Below are positions 56,170 to 64,000 of a stretch of 64,000 nucleotides of DNA, piece by piece. The stretch covers positions 1,302,001-1,366,000 of the forward strand of contig NZ_JAYMGI010000002.1 in NCBI RefSeq assembly GCF_035825295.1. The letters are read 5' to 3'. How positions within the stretch are numbered: the first letter of the stretch is position 1; every line of letters begins with the position of its first letter. Source of the DNA: Actinacidiphila sp. DG2A-62. Its GTDB lineage: Bacteria > Actinomycetota > Actinomycetes > Streptomycetales > Streptomycetaceae. The position numbers and the translations under genes are program-made. The notes under the pieces are model-generated. The model saw only the letters and a program-made list of their open reading frames with translations. It was not told the origin of the DNA and ran no database searches.

Positions 56170-57192
56170 ATGCTGGTGAGTGTGACGGGCGGGACCGGCT
56201 TCGTCGGCTCGCACACGGTTGCCGCGCTGCTGCGCGCGGGCCTTCGGGTACGGCTTCTGGTACGGGACAAGGCGGCTGTCGCCCCGGCGCTCGCGCCGCA
56301 CGGCTACGGCCCCGACGCGGTGGAGATCGCCACCGGCGACGTGCGCGACCGGGCCGCGGTGGACGCGGCGGTCGGCGGCGCCGACGCGGTGCTGCACTCG
56401 GCCTCCGTCTACTCCTTCGACGTCCGGCGCGCGGCGGAGATGCGCGAGGTCAACCGGCTGGGCACCGAGGTGGTGCTGGACGCGGCCCGCGCGGCGGGCG
56501 CCGGCCGGATCGTGTACGTCTCCAGCATCGTGTCGATGTATCCGCCGTCCGACGGACTGCTGACCGTGAACACCCCGGTCGGCCGGCCGAAGGACGTCTA
56601 CATGGCGACCAAGGCGGAGGCGGAGGAGGTGGCGCGCCGGCACCAGGCCGAGGGGGCGCCGCTGACCATCGTCTACCCGCCGGCGCTCTTCGGACCGCAC
56701 GACCCGCACGTGGGCGACCAGGTCGCCCGGGTGCGCGACGTGTTGCGCGGGCTGATGCCGATCTGGCCGCTGGGCGGCTACCCGGTCGGCGACGTCCGCG
56801 ACACCGCGGCCCTGCACACCGCGCTGATCACCGGCCCGGCCGGCGAGTCGGGGCGGGTGTTCGGGCCGTACCACAACCTCTCCACCCGGCAGTACATGGC
56901 CACGCTGCGCGAGGTGACCGGCCGGCGGCTGCCGACGGTGTTCCTGCCGGGCGCGGCCATGGTGCCGGTGGCCCGGCTGGCCGACCTGGCCCAGCGGGTC
57001 TGGCCGTGGCACATCCCGGCGGAGTTCGGCGCGGTGTACACCTGCGCGGTCGACGCCAGGATCGCGAACGACGAGCCGACCTACGGGGTGCTGCCGCGAC
57101 CGGTGGCCGAGACGATGGCGGACACCGTCGAGTGGATGAGGACCAACGGACTGCTGACGGCACGACAGGCAGGACGCCCGCGTCGGGAATGA
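56170..57192 (+). CDS. NAD-dependent epimerase/dehydratase (extended SDR)
   Basis: A 340-residue Rossmann oxidoreductase. The nucleotide loop is SVTGGTGFVGSHTVAALL at the N-terminus; the catalytic region has VYVSSIVSMYPP (Ser) and DVYMATKAEAEEV (Tyr-x-x-x-Lys). The middle and C-terminus resemble dihydroflavonol-reductase/3-beta-hydroxysteroid-dehydrogenase-like actinobacterial SDRs. The ATG at 56170 follows GGGGGAT; a GTG four codons earlier is possible. It runs in the same direction as the carotenoid-oxygenase homologue, and its stop lies within a terminator hairpin. Confidence 0.87.
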   Translation: MLVSVTGGTGFVGSHTVAALLRAGLRVRLLVRDKAAVAPALAPHGYGPDAVEIATGDVRDRAAVDAAVGGADAVLHSASVYSFDVRRAAEMREVNRLGTEVVLDAARAAGAGRIVYVSSIVSMYPPSDGLLTVNTPVGRPKDVYMATKAEAEEVARRHQAEGAPLTIVYPPALFGPHDPHVGDQVARVRDVLRGLMPIWPLGGYPVGDVRDTAALHTALITGPAGESGRVFGPYHNLSTRQYMATLREVTGRRLPTVFLPGAAMVPVARLADLAQRVWPWHIPAEFGAVYTCAVDARIANDEPTYGVLPRPVAETMADTVEWMRTNGLLTARQAGRPRRE

Positions 57193-57203
57193 CGCGGGCG
57201 TCC
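57172..57203 (+). terminator. Terminator hairpin overlapping the SDR stop
   Basis: Perfect 13-bp arms GGACGCCCGCGTC (57172-57184) and GACGCGGGCGTCC (57191-57203) with a 6-base loop containing the end of the coding sequence. Confidence 0.75.
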
Positions 57204-57388
57204 GGCCCGGCCGGCCGGGGCGGGAGCGATGAGGTGCTCCCGCCCGGCGCCGGAGGTGCCCGAGGCGATCGTGCTGCCGGGGCTCACGGTGCGCGCGGTG
57301 TGGCGTGTGACGCGAAAGAAGGAACGCACGGGCAAGCGGTGCGTTGCGTGCGCTGTGCCGACTGCCGTCCTGCGAATGCGCGTTCAGG

Positions 57389-58162
57389 TCAGTGCGCGAC
57401 CTGGGCGAGCTGGTTCAGGGCGCCTCCGTCGAGTCCCGGCAGTGCGAGCAGGATCGGCAGGTCGAACGGGCCCAGCGGGCGCAGCTTCAGGTCCGAGCTG
57501 TACATCCGGCCGCCGCGGGCGGTCACCGGCCAGGCGGTGCCGACCAGGCGCGGCCGGCGCAGCCGGGGCCGCGGGTCGAGCTGGTCGTCGATGCCCACGG
57601 CCGCCGCCCGTACGAACCACTGGCCGTCCGGGACCTCCAGCCGGAACGGACCGGGCTTCTCCAGGACGTCGCACGCCTGGGGTATGCCCTCCACCACCGG
57701 CGTGTTGAACGCGGCGACGTAGATCCGCATCCGCATGTCGCTGTCCGGGGCGTGTAATTCACCGGTCACGGTGGACAGCTTCTGTCCACCGGAACAGGCG
57801 GCGACCATCGGTTCGACCGGTGGCATGCCGCAGTCGGCCAGGATGCGGTACCGGGCCGGCGAGGTGCCGACGCTGCGGGTGAAACGACTCGTGAACGTGC
57901 CGAGGCTGTTGTATCCGACCCGGTAGGAGATGTCGGTGACGCTCGCCCCGGATTCCAGCAGGTGCCGCTTGGCCATGTAGAGCCTGATGGCGCTGAGGAA
58001 ACGGCCCGGTGAGATTCCGGTGACATCCCTGAACAGCCGGGAATAGTAGAACTTGCTGAAGATCGCCTCGTCCGCGAGTTCCTCCAGCGTCAGTGGATCA
58101 TGATAGCGATTCCACATGATGCCGATTGTGCGTTTGATCGCTGCCTCTGCCGCCAACTCCAT
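57389..58162 (-). CDS. AraC-family transcriptional regulator with N-terminal HTH
   Basis: A 257-residue regulator. The two helix-turn-helix units occupy about residues 8-110: LTLEELADEAIFSKFYYSRLFRDVTGISPGRFL, then SVTDISYRVGYNSLGTFTSRF and the closing SVGTSPARYR. The C-terminal half (about 130-257) is a beta-rich domain with no family I recognise; it may bind the effector. AraC proteins usually have the DNA-binding part at the C-terminus, so this order is the less common one. The ATG at 58162 has GGGGGAA upstream. It follows the AhpD-like gene on the same strand. Confidence 0.88.
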   Translation of the reverse strand: MELAAEAAIKRTIGIMWNRYHDPLTLEELADEAIFSKFYYSRLFRDVTGISPGRFLSAIRLYMAKRHLLESGASVTDISYRVGYNSLGTFTSRFTRSVGTSPARYRILADCGMPPVEPMVAACSGGQKLSTVTGELHAPDSDMRMRIYVAAFNTPVVEGIPQACDVLEKPGPFRLEVPDGQWFVRAAAVGIDDQLDPRPRLRRPRLVGTAWPVTARGGRMYSSDLKLRPLGPFDLPILLALPGLDGGALNQLAQVAH

Positions 58163-58280
58163 CCGAATTCCCCCGTCTTGGATGTGATCCGCCTGCTTGA
58201 GATCGCGCGGTTCCGCTGTGAATTCAGGAGACCTACCCGGTGTGCGACGTACATATCCGGGCCGTGTGCGGTCCGTTCGC

Positions 58281-59306
58281 TCATTTCTTCGTGATCATCC
58301 ATGAAGCGGCCTCGCGGGCGGCCGACAGGCTCGCCCAGGCCGTGGCCTCGATGAGGCGCGCGTCCTGCCCGTCCGCGGTGGCCCGGTAGGCGTCCACCAC
58401 CGCGTCGTCGATCTGGTACGAGGCGAAGGCCGTCAGCAGCGCCAGCCGGCCCGCCGCGCGGTCGTCGGGCGCGAGCACCCCGACCGCCTCCTCCACCCAG
58501 GCCCGGCTGATCCCGGGCGGCGTCCCGTCCCACGCCTTCAGCCTGGTCAGCACGAGTTCCCGCACGTCAGCGGGGAGTGCCTGCTCGCCGACCCGGTCGA
58601 TCGCCGCCGCCGCCCGGGAGAAGGCGTCGATCAGCACCGGGTTGCCGGCGGTCCACGCCATGTCCGCCGGGAGCGGCGCCCGCGGCAGCAGGTCCATGCT
58701 GGTGCCCGGGGTGACCGCGTCGCGGTCGGCGGAGCGCTGCAGCCAGTTGAGCACCGGCGTGACCACCTTCAGCGCCTGCACCGGCGCCTTGGGGGGCAGC
58801 GGCGCCTCGCCCAGGAAGACATTCACCATGCGGTTGAGATAGTGCATGAGCACGGCCGTGGCGACGAGTTCGGGAGCGGCTTCCTCTCGAAAGGGAAGTT
58901 CATCGGCTACTGCGGCCCCCCTGATCGCGTTGGTTTCCGCCCAGTCCCGCACCCGGACGGATCCGGCCCCGGCACCGAGCGCGTCCAGCATAGCGCCGTG
59001 CATCGTCACACAATAAGGGCAGGAGTTGCTGCGCGAAATACCGTCGGCCACTGCTTCTTTATCCGCACGGTCGGCGGCGCCGGGCGCGACCAGCGTTTCC
59101 CTGAGCATCAGCCAGACCGCGGCCGTCGTAGCCGGACTCGCGGCGTGCAGGGCGACCGGAGGGGCAAGTACGCCGAAATCGCGCTCTACCTCTCGATAGA
59201 TACGCGATACGGCCGGTTCAGGCGTGTCGAAGGGAACCGGGGCGACCCGTCGGATCTGGACCAGCGAACGCGATCGCAGCCTGACCCGCACCATCGTCGC
59301 AAGCAT
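58281..59306 (-). CDS. Carboxymuconolactone decarboxylase/AhpD-like protein
   Basis: A 341-residue all-helical protein. An AhpD-type redox site Cys-x-x-Cys with a nearby His is present in SNSCPYCVTMHGAMLDAL (Cys96, Cys99, His103), as in alkylhydroperoxidases that remove peroxide. The protein is about twice the length of a single AhpD domain and could contain a second, diverged helical repeat (LPADVRELVLTRLKAWDG onward). GAGAGAGGA precedes the ATG at 59306. It lies downstream of a GMC oxidase, whose reaction produces hydrogen peroxide, so detoxification is a plausible role, inferred from context. Confidence 0.83.
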   Translation of the reverse strand: MLATMVRVRLRSRSLVQIRRVAPVPFDTPEPAVSRIYREVERDFGVLAPPVALHAASPATTAAVWLMLRETLVAPGAADRADKEAVADGISRSNSCPYCVTMHGAMLDALGAGAGSVRVRDWAETNAIRGAAVADELPFREEAAPELVATAVLMHYLNRMVNVFLGEAPLPPKAPVQALKVVTPVLNWLQRSADRDAVTPGTSMDLLPRAPLPADMAWTAGNPVLIDAFSRAAAAIDRVGEQALPADVRELVLTRLKAWDGTPPGISRAWVEEAVGVLAPDDRAAGRLALLTAFASYQIDDAVVDAYRATADGQDARLIEATAWASLSAAREAASWMITKK

Positions 59307-59340
59307 GACGTCCTCTCTCGTGCGCTTCGGATCGTGCTCC

Positions 59341-59421
59341 GCCGCCTCCCGGGCGCGTGCGGACGGCCGGGAGGCGGCAGGGCCGGGGGCCTGCCGCGGC
59401 GGGCGGGGGCGCCCGCCGCGG
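59341..59421 (-). terminator. Two perfect hairpins after the GMC oxidoreductase gene
   Basis: CCGCGGCGGGCG (59394-59405) and CGCCCGCCGCGG (59410-59421) form a 12-bp stem with a GGGG loop. GCCGCCTCCCGG (59341-59352) and CCGGGAGGCGGC (59367-59378) form a second. They lie in the 163-base gap before the AhpD-like gene and would separate it from the GMC/DUF5987 unit. Confidence 0.65.
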
Positions 59422-59469
59422 GCCGTGCGGTGGTGCGTCGCCGGCGCGCGGCTCGCGCGCGCCGCGGTG

Positions 59470-61120
59470 TCAGCGGGCCAGCGCCGCCGCGATCTTGGCG
59501 GTGCCGCGCCGGGCGCTGGTCTCGCCGCCGGGGCCGGGGGCGCCGTAGCTGACCTTCACCCCGCGCTCCTGCAGCGCCTTGACGATGCCGGGCACCGCGC
59601 GCTCGGCGAGCGCGGCGATGGTCATCGCCGGGTTGACCGTGAGGCCGGTGGGCACCGCGGAGCCGTCGGTGACGAAGATGCCCGGGTGGCCGCGCAGTTC
59701 GTGCTTGTCGTCCAGCGCGGAGGTGGCCGGGTCGTCGCCGATCCGGCAGGAGGCCAGCGGGTGCACGGTGTACGCGCCGACCACGTCGTTGGTCCACGGC
59801 TCCACCCGGGCCAGGCCGTCGCGCTCCAGGATCTCCTTGATCGAGGCGTCGGCCAGGCTCCAGCCGCGCAGGGTGTTCTCGGTCGGCCGGTACTTCAGGG
59901 TGCCGAAGCCGAGCAGCTGCTGGGAGATGCGGTCGGAGTTGCCGACCTTCGGCGGCGGCCCGAAGACGCCCTCGTTGTCGTCCTCGGACATGATGAAGAT
60001 GGTCAGCCAGGACTTCCACTGCTCGACGAGCTTCTTCTTGTCCTTGCCGAACCAGGTCGGGCCGGTCGCGTCCGGCACCTGGGCGAGGATCGTGCCGAAG
60101 CCGGGCGGGAAGTACAGCTGCTCCAGCGAGTAGCGCTCGAACTCGGGCCGCGAGCCGTCCAGGTAGTCCCAGGAGGCGACGGTGGGGCCCTTGCCGATCT
60201 GGTTGGAGGCGTAGGGGAGGTCCTCGCTGGTGGACAGCCCCAGCAGTTCGCGGACCTTCTCCTCGTCCATGTAGGCGGTGTTCAGCCGCTCGCCGTTGCC
60301 GGAGAAGAAGCGGCCGACGCCGTACGGCATCGCGCCGAGGTTCTTCTCCGAGCGCTGCAGGATCGCCGGGGTGGCGGGCGCCGGCCGCGACGATGACCAC
60401 CTTGGCGTCGATGGAGCCCTGCTCCAGGATCACCCGGTAGTCCACCTCGTGCACCCGGTTCCAGCTGACCCGGTAGCTGCCGTCCTCGTTGCGGGCGATC
60501 TCCTGCACCTCGTGCAGTGGCCGGATCTCGGCCCCCGCGGCGACCGCGGCGGGGATGTAGTTGAGCAGCAGCGAGCGCTTGGCGTCGAACTTGCAGCCGG
60601 ACATCATCCAGTTGCAGTTGGTGCACAGCTCGTCGTCGATCGCCGAGGGCAGCGGGTTGGCGGTGTGGCCGGCGGCGTTGCACGCGGCGCCCCACAGGCC
60701 GCCGGCGTAGGTGGCGGTGTTCCAGTCCGAGAGGGTGACCGGAAGCGCCTCGGCGACCCGGTCGTACCACGGGTCGAGGGCGTCGCGGTTGATGGCGCCG
60801 GGCCAGATGCGGCGGCCGATGCTGCCCTGGCGCTCGAAGATGAAGCGCGGGGCGCGGGGCATCGCGGCGAAGTAGACCACCGAGCCGCCGCCGACGCAGT
60901 TGCCGCCCAGCGTGCTCATCCCGTCCCCGATGGTGAACTCGAAGGCCCGGGTGGTGGAGGAGCCGAACATGAAGTCGTGGTCGAAGTCGTCCTTCTCCAG
61001 CCAGGGGCCGCGCTCCAGCACGGTGACCTTGGCCCCGCCGGCGGCCAGGTGGTACGCCGTGATGGCGCCGCCGAAGCCGCTGCCGATGATCAGGACGTCG
61101 GTGCTCTCGGTCGCGGTCAC
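59470..61120 (-). pseudogene. GMC-family FAD oxidoreductase (cholesterol-oxidase-like), apparent frameshift
   Basis: About 550 residues if repaired. The GTG at 61120 begins VTATESTDVLIIGSGFGGAITAYHLA (FAD loop), followed by MSTLGGNCVGGGSVVYFAAM (flavin site) and several cysteines (ELCTNCNWMMSGC). The C-terminal part reads AYTVHPLASCRIG, with the catalytic-type His, and VTDGSAVPTGLTVNPAMTIAALAERA. The frame shifts near 60380: VVIVAAGA in one frame, TPAILQRSEKNLGAMPYG in the other. One extra or two missing bases in a C/G-rich stretch explains it; conservation on both sides argues for a sequence error. Start and preceding stop overlap as GTGA, coupling it to DUF5987. Confidence 0.83.
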
Positions 61121-61689
61121 GCCAGGCTCCCGGTGATGGGGTCGGTGTCGGGGTGTACTCGGGCCGTCTGCCGGCGGTAGGAGAAGTTCGGGAACCGCCA
61201 GATCCCGTCCTCGTCCGGCGGCCGCCAGGCCACCGTGAGCAGACCGGGCTGGCCGGTCCTGATCGCGTCGACGGTGTGCATGTGGGCGTTGGTGTCGAAG
61301 GCCATGTTGCTGAACATGGCCAGGCCCGCCCACAGCTGCTTCTCGGGGTGCTCGGGGTCGAGCAGCCGGCGCAGCAGCGTGATCCGGTCGTCGTAGTCCA
61401 GGGAGACGAAGGCGGGAACGGAGTCGTCGCTGGGCAGCCCCTTCTCCTCTCGGTACTTCACCGCGTGGGCGTTCAGCGCGGTCGCCAGGTCGTCGAGCAT
61501 CGGCTCCATGCCGCCGGCGTCGGTCTCCAGCAGCGGGACGGCGCCCGCCGCGACGGCGCCGCCGCCCTCAGAGACTCCCGCAATCGCCCGGTCATCGGGA
61601 GAGCGTTTTTCGCCGGGAACGATCGTGTCCGCGAACGCCTCCAGTGTCGCGGTCCGCACCGCTTTGTCGGCTGCAATCTCCGGTTTCAC
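61117..61689 (-). CDS. DUF5987 family protein, partner of the GMC oxidoreductase
   Basis: A 190-residue protein that accompanies GMC oxidases in actinobacteria, comparable in arrangement to subunit 3 of gluconate 2-dehydrogenase. Seen: ATLEAFADTIVPGEKRSPDD at the N-terminus, YDDRITLLRRLLDPEHPEKQ in the middle and AWRPPDEDGIWRFPNFSYRR at the end. The GTG at 61689 (VKPEIAADKAVR) has GAGAGGA upstream. Its TGA overlaps the GTG of the GMC gene by 4 bases, so translation is coupled. It may assist folding, export or FAD loading of the oxidase; this is inference. Confidence 0.8.
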   Translation of the reverse strand: MKPEIAADKAVRTATLEAFADTIVPGEKRSPDDRAIAGVSEGGGAVAAGAVPLLETDAGGMEPMLDDLATALNAHAVKYREEKGLPSDDSVPAFVSLDYDDRITLLRRLLDPEHPEKQLWAGLAMFSNMAFDTNAHMHTVDAIRTGQPGLLTVAWRPPDEDGIWRFPNFSYRRQTARVHPDTDPITGSLA

Positions 61690-62397
61690 CGCAATTCCTC
61701 TCGTCTCACAGCAGAAAATTCCCTGCACCCTGCGACCGGCCCGCCCGACCCGAGCCGAAACCACTACTGCCGAGTACGGCGTGAAAAAACGCTGTTGCGA
61801 ATTAGGGACCGCGCCGGATCACGCGTCGGTTCGACACCGTCCCGCAGGCCCGCGCCCGGTCGGGCAGGGCGTGCGCGCGCCCGCCGACGACCACCGCGGT
61901 CCGCCGGGTCGATGAGATGTACGGGAGCCGTACCTTCTGCCCCCCGGGGGCCGCCCGGCGGTCGCCGTGTGCGTCCCCGGACAGTGCCATGGCGGGCTTC
62001 TCTCCTCGTGACGGCCGTGCTCCGCGAGCATGTTCGAACCGCGCGTCATGGAGGCCATCCTTCGGCCCAGCCAAGATCCGCCGCATCTTCCGTATTGCGC
62101 TGTCTCCTGTCCCGCACGGTCCCGGGGACCTCCCTCGGGCCGCCCACCTGGGCACAAAAGCAAGCACAGAGAAGACGCGGACTTCACCCCCCAGCAGAAT
62201 CAATGTCCAGATCTACCAGCCTGGCATGCCCGCCCTTATAGGCAATACACGATGCCGCGCGTCGGCTGGTCGGCTTTTACGACGGAACGGGAAGAGGCGG
62301 CGCCGCTCCGCTCAATCGCGCCGCGGCTCAGCCATGCCCCGGAGAACTTCCCGGTCCATTCATAAGCGCTCTACCCGCCAGCGGAAAGGAATGAAAC
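61690..62397. other. 708-base divergent intergenic region, relatively A/T-rich
   Basis: Between the DUF5987 gene and the TIGR03084-type gene. The base composition is noticeably less GC-rich than the surrounding DNA in 61,690-61,810 and 62,140-62,400. I find no convincing coding sequence: open frames there lack ribosome binding sites and have no family-like content. It probably carries two opposing promoters and their control sites. Confidence 0.5.
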
Positions 62398-63194
62398 GTG
62401 ACCGCAATGCAGGATGTGCACTCCGACCTCGCCACCGAGGCTGCGGAGCTCGACGCCGTGGTCAGCGGTCTGTCCTCCGACCAGTGGAACCAGCCCACGC
62501 CGGCCCCGGCTGGACGATCGGCCACCAGATCGCCCACCTGGCCTTCATCGCCAGTCTGGCCAAGCTGGCGGCGACCGACGCGCAGACCTTCGAGGCGGTC
62601 GCCGCCGAGGGCCGCAAGGACTTCCAGGGCGCGGTCGACGCGAAGCTGCGCGAGTTCCTGGCCGACCCGCAGCCGCTGGTGCTCCAGCGCTGGCGCGACG
62701 AGCAGCGCGCGGCCGGCGAGGCGCTCGCCGCGCTGCCGAAGAACGGCATGGTGCCGTGGCTGGTCAACCCGCTGCCGGTGGGTGTGCTGGCCGCCGCCGG
62801 GATGATGGAGCTGTACGGCCACGGGCAGGACATCCGCGACGCCCTCGGCGTCAGCCGCACCCCCAGCGACCGGATCGGCCACCTGGCCTTCTTCGGCACC
62901 CGCACCCGGGACTTCGGGTACCTGGCGAACGGCATCGAGCCGCCGGCCGAGGAGTTTCGGTTCGAGCTCACCGCGCCTTCCGGCACGGTGTGGACCTTCG
63001 GTCCCGAGGACGCCGAGCAGCGCGTCAGCGGCCCGGCCGACGACTACTGCCTGCTGGTCACCCGCCGCCGGCACCGCGACGACCTGGCGCTGACCGCGGT
63101 CGGCGCCGAGGCCGACCGCTACCTGGACATCGCCCAGGCCTACCGCGGACCGGCCGGCGAGGGGCGCAAGCCCGGCCAGTTCGCCGCGAACTGA
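62398..63194 (+). pseudogene. TIGR03084-family (maleylpyruvate-isomerase-like) protein, apparent frameshift
   Basis: About 265 residues if repaired. The DinB/MDMPI-like fold holds a metal: the N-terminus LDAVVSGLSSDQWNQPTPAP continues in the next frame as GWTIGHQIAHLAFIASLAKL, where the first His is a ligand. MMELYGHGQDIRDALG and RIGHLAFFGTRTRDFGY follow. Some relatives use mycothiol, which this organism makes. The GTG at 62398 follows GGAAAGGA. The frame break lies in a run of four C (62504-62507); one more C restores the protein. The local sequence is the same GGCCCCGGCTGG seen at the break in the kinase-like gene near 29,485. Confidence 0.8.
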
Positions 63195-63305
63195 CCCGCC
63201 GGGGCCGCTCTCCCGCGCCCCGGCGGGTCCACCACGCGTCGGCACGCGCCGGCCTTCCAGCAGCACTTCCGGAATTCCACCCGGTCCACGGACGAGGAGA
63301 TCCTG

Positions 63306-64000
63306 ATGGAACCACGACAGCGCCTGCGCCGGCTCGTGCCAGGAGTCGCGACGCTGCTCGTCGCCACAGCACTGTTCTTCGGCGTCAACGCCGCGGCCGC
63401 CCGACCCAGCGGCAGCGACGTCGAGGGCACCTACAAGTTCCAGGAAATGCCCATCGCGATGCCGGCGGGCTACAACGACCAGAAGATGAACACGGTCCGC
63501 AAGGTCAACCCGGCGTACTGGAAGATCCGGACCTGGATTTCCTCGGTCGGCGCGAGCATCGCGATGAACGACCTGACCGGTCACGGTGTGGCCGACAGCA
63601 TGTGCATCGTCGACACCCGCACCAACGACGTGGTGGTGACGTACACCCCGACCGCGCGCCCGCAGGACCGGTTCACGCCGTTCGTGCTGAACGCCGCGCC
63701 GGTGCCGGTGGACGACACGATGGCGCCGACCAACTGCACGCCGGGCGACTTCAACGGCGACGGCCGGATGGACCTGCTGGTCAGCTACTGGGGCCGCACG
63801 CCGATCCTGTGGCTGGCCAAGTCCGACGCCACGACGGTCTCCAACGCCGCGTACGTCCCGCAGGAGGTGGTCCCCAGCGCGTCGCCCGACGGCAAGTACC
63901 ACGGCCCGCGGTGGAACACCGACGCGAACTACGTCGGCGACCTCGACGGTGACGGCCACCCGGACATCGTGATCGGCAACTACTTCCCGGACTCCGACGT
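63306..64000 (+). CDS. Secreted FG-GAP/VCBS repeat protein (cut by window end)
   Basis: The first 231 residues of a secreted beta-propeller-like protein. A signal peptide covers about 1-33 (PGVATLLVATALFFGVNAAAA). The mature part has EMPIAMPAGYNDQKMNTVRK and WISSVGASIAMNDLTGHG, then repeats with calcium-binding-like loops: CTPGDFNGDGRMDLLVSYWG and YVGDLDGDGHPDIVIGNY. This resembles CRTAC1/ASPIC-UnbV-like proteins that often lie near specialised-metabolite genes. AGGAG is 5 bases before the ATG at 63306. It is 111 bases after the TIGR03084-type gene, probably one operon. Function unknown. Confidence 0.8.
   Translation, partial: MEPRQRLRRLVPGVATLLVATALFFGVNAAAARPSGSDVEGTYKFQEMPIAMPAGYNDQKMNTVRKVNPAYWKIRTWISSVGASIAMNDLTGHGVADSMCIVDTRTNDVVVTYTPTARPQDRFTPFVLNAAPVPVDDTMAPTNCTPGDFNGDGRMDLLVSYWGRTPILWLAKSDATTVSNAAYVPQEVVPSASPDGKYHGPRWNTDANYVGDLDGDGHPDIVIGNYFPDSD

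Noticed and set aside
1..64000. Insertion sequences, transposases, integrases or phage genes
   Set aside because: None recognised in any frame.

Overview
The window is high-GC actinobacterial DNA, almost certainly from a Streptomyces-like organism. It carries a Pup-proteasome locus, mycothiol synthesis (mshC), a ParJ-type chromosome-segregation protein, a gylR-glpF-glpK-glpD glycerol operon and two chaplins, a combination diagnostic of Streptomycetaceae. From memory, positions 1 to about 41,700 follow the order of the Streptomyces coelicolor core block running from prcB through metH, gylR, parJ and mshC to the chpC/chpH chaplin pair. The DNA after the tRNA-Leu at 41,591 looks strain-specific.

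Layout. (1) 1-4,171, minus strand: arc, dop, pup and prcB (cut by the window edge), the pupylation and proteasome pathway; a divergent ferredoxin follows. (2) 4,853-14,291: a secreted protein, TrmI tRNA methyltransferase, a CBS-containing site-2-type protease, a RecB-like nuclease, an orphan response regulator, two tandem oligopeptide-binding lipoproteins and a HAD phosphatase. (3) 14,444-23,271: metH, then gylR and glpFKD; matching 15-bp palindromic operators precede gylR and glpF. (4) 23,401-34,435: a Lnu-like nucleotidyltransferase, a FadR-type regulator, two aldo/keto reductases, parJ, mshC, the DUF3090/kinase-like/phosphatase group and an F420-type oxidoreductase. (5) 34,563-41,411: a RecD2-like protein lacking a normal Walker A motif, small conserved proteins, a chaplin carrying a long collagen-like Gly-X-Pro region and an LAHTG sortase signal, a short chaplin and an M20 peptidase. 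(6) 41,591-64,000: tRNA-Leu(GAG); an ABC importer coupled to a RutA-like flavin monooxygenase; a 6-methylsalicylic-acid-type iterative polyketide synthase; an acetyltransferase and a membrane protein; then a cassette with a TetR regulator, a carotenoid-oxygenase homologue, an SDR, an AraC regulator, an AhpD-like protein, a GMC oxidoreductase with its DUF5987 partner, a TIGR03084-type protein and a secreted FG-GAP protein cut by the window end.

Six genes contain apparent frameshifts (near 29,485, 35,087, 38,050, 51,362, 60,380 and 62,505). Almost all lie in short C or G runs, and the reading frame on both sides is well conserved. I read most of them as consensus errors in the assembly rather than real gene loss, and I give the full gene extents.

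The most unusual items are the collagen-like chaplin, the RutA-like import and ring-opening cassette, the orphan aromatic polyketide synthase, the carotenoid-oxygenase homologue missing two metal-ligand histidines, and the degenerate RecD2-like protein.
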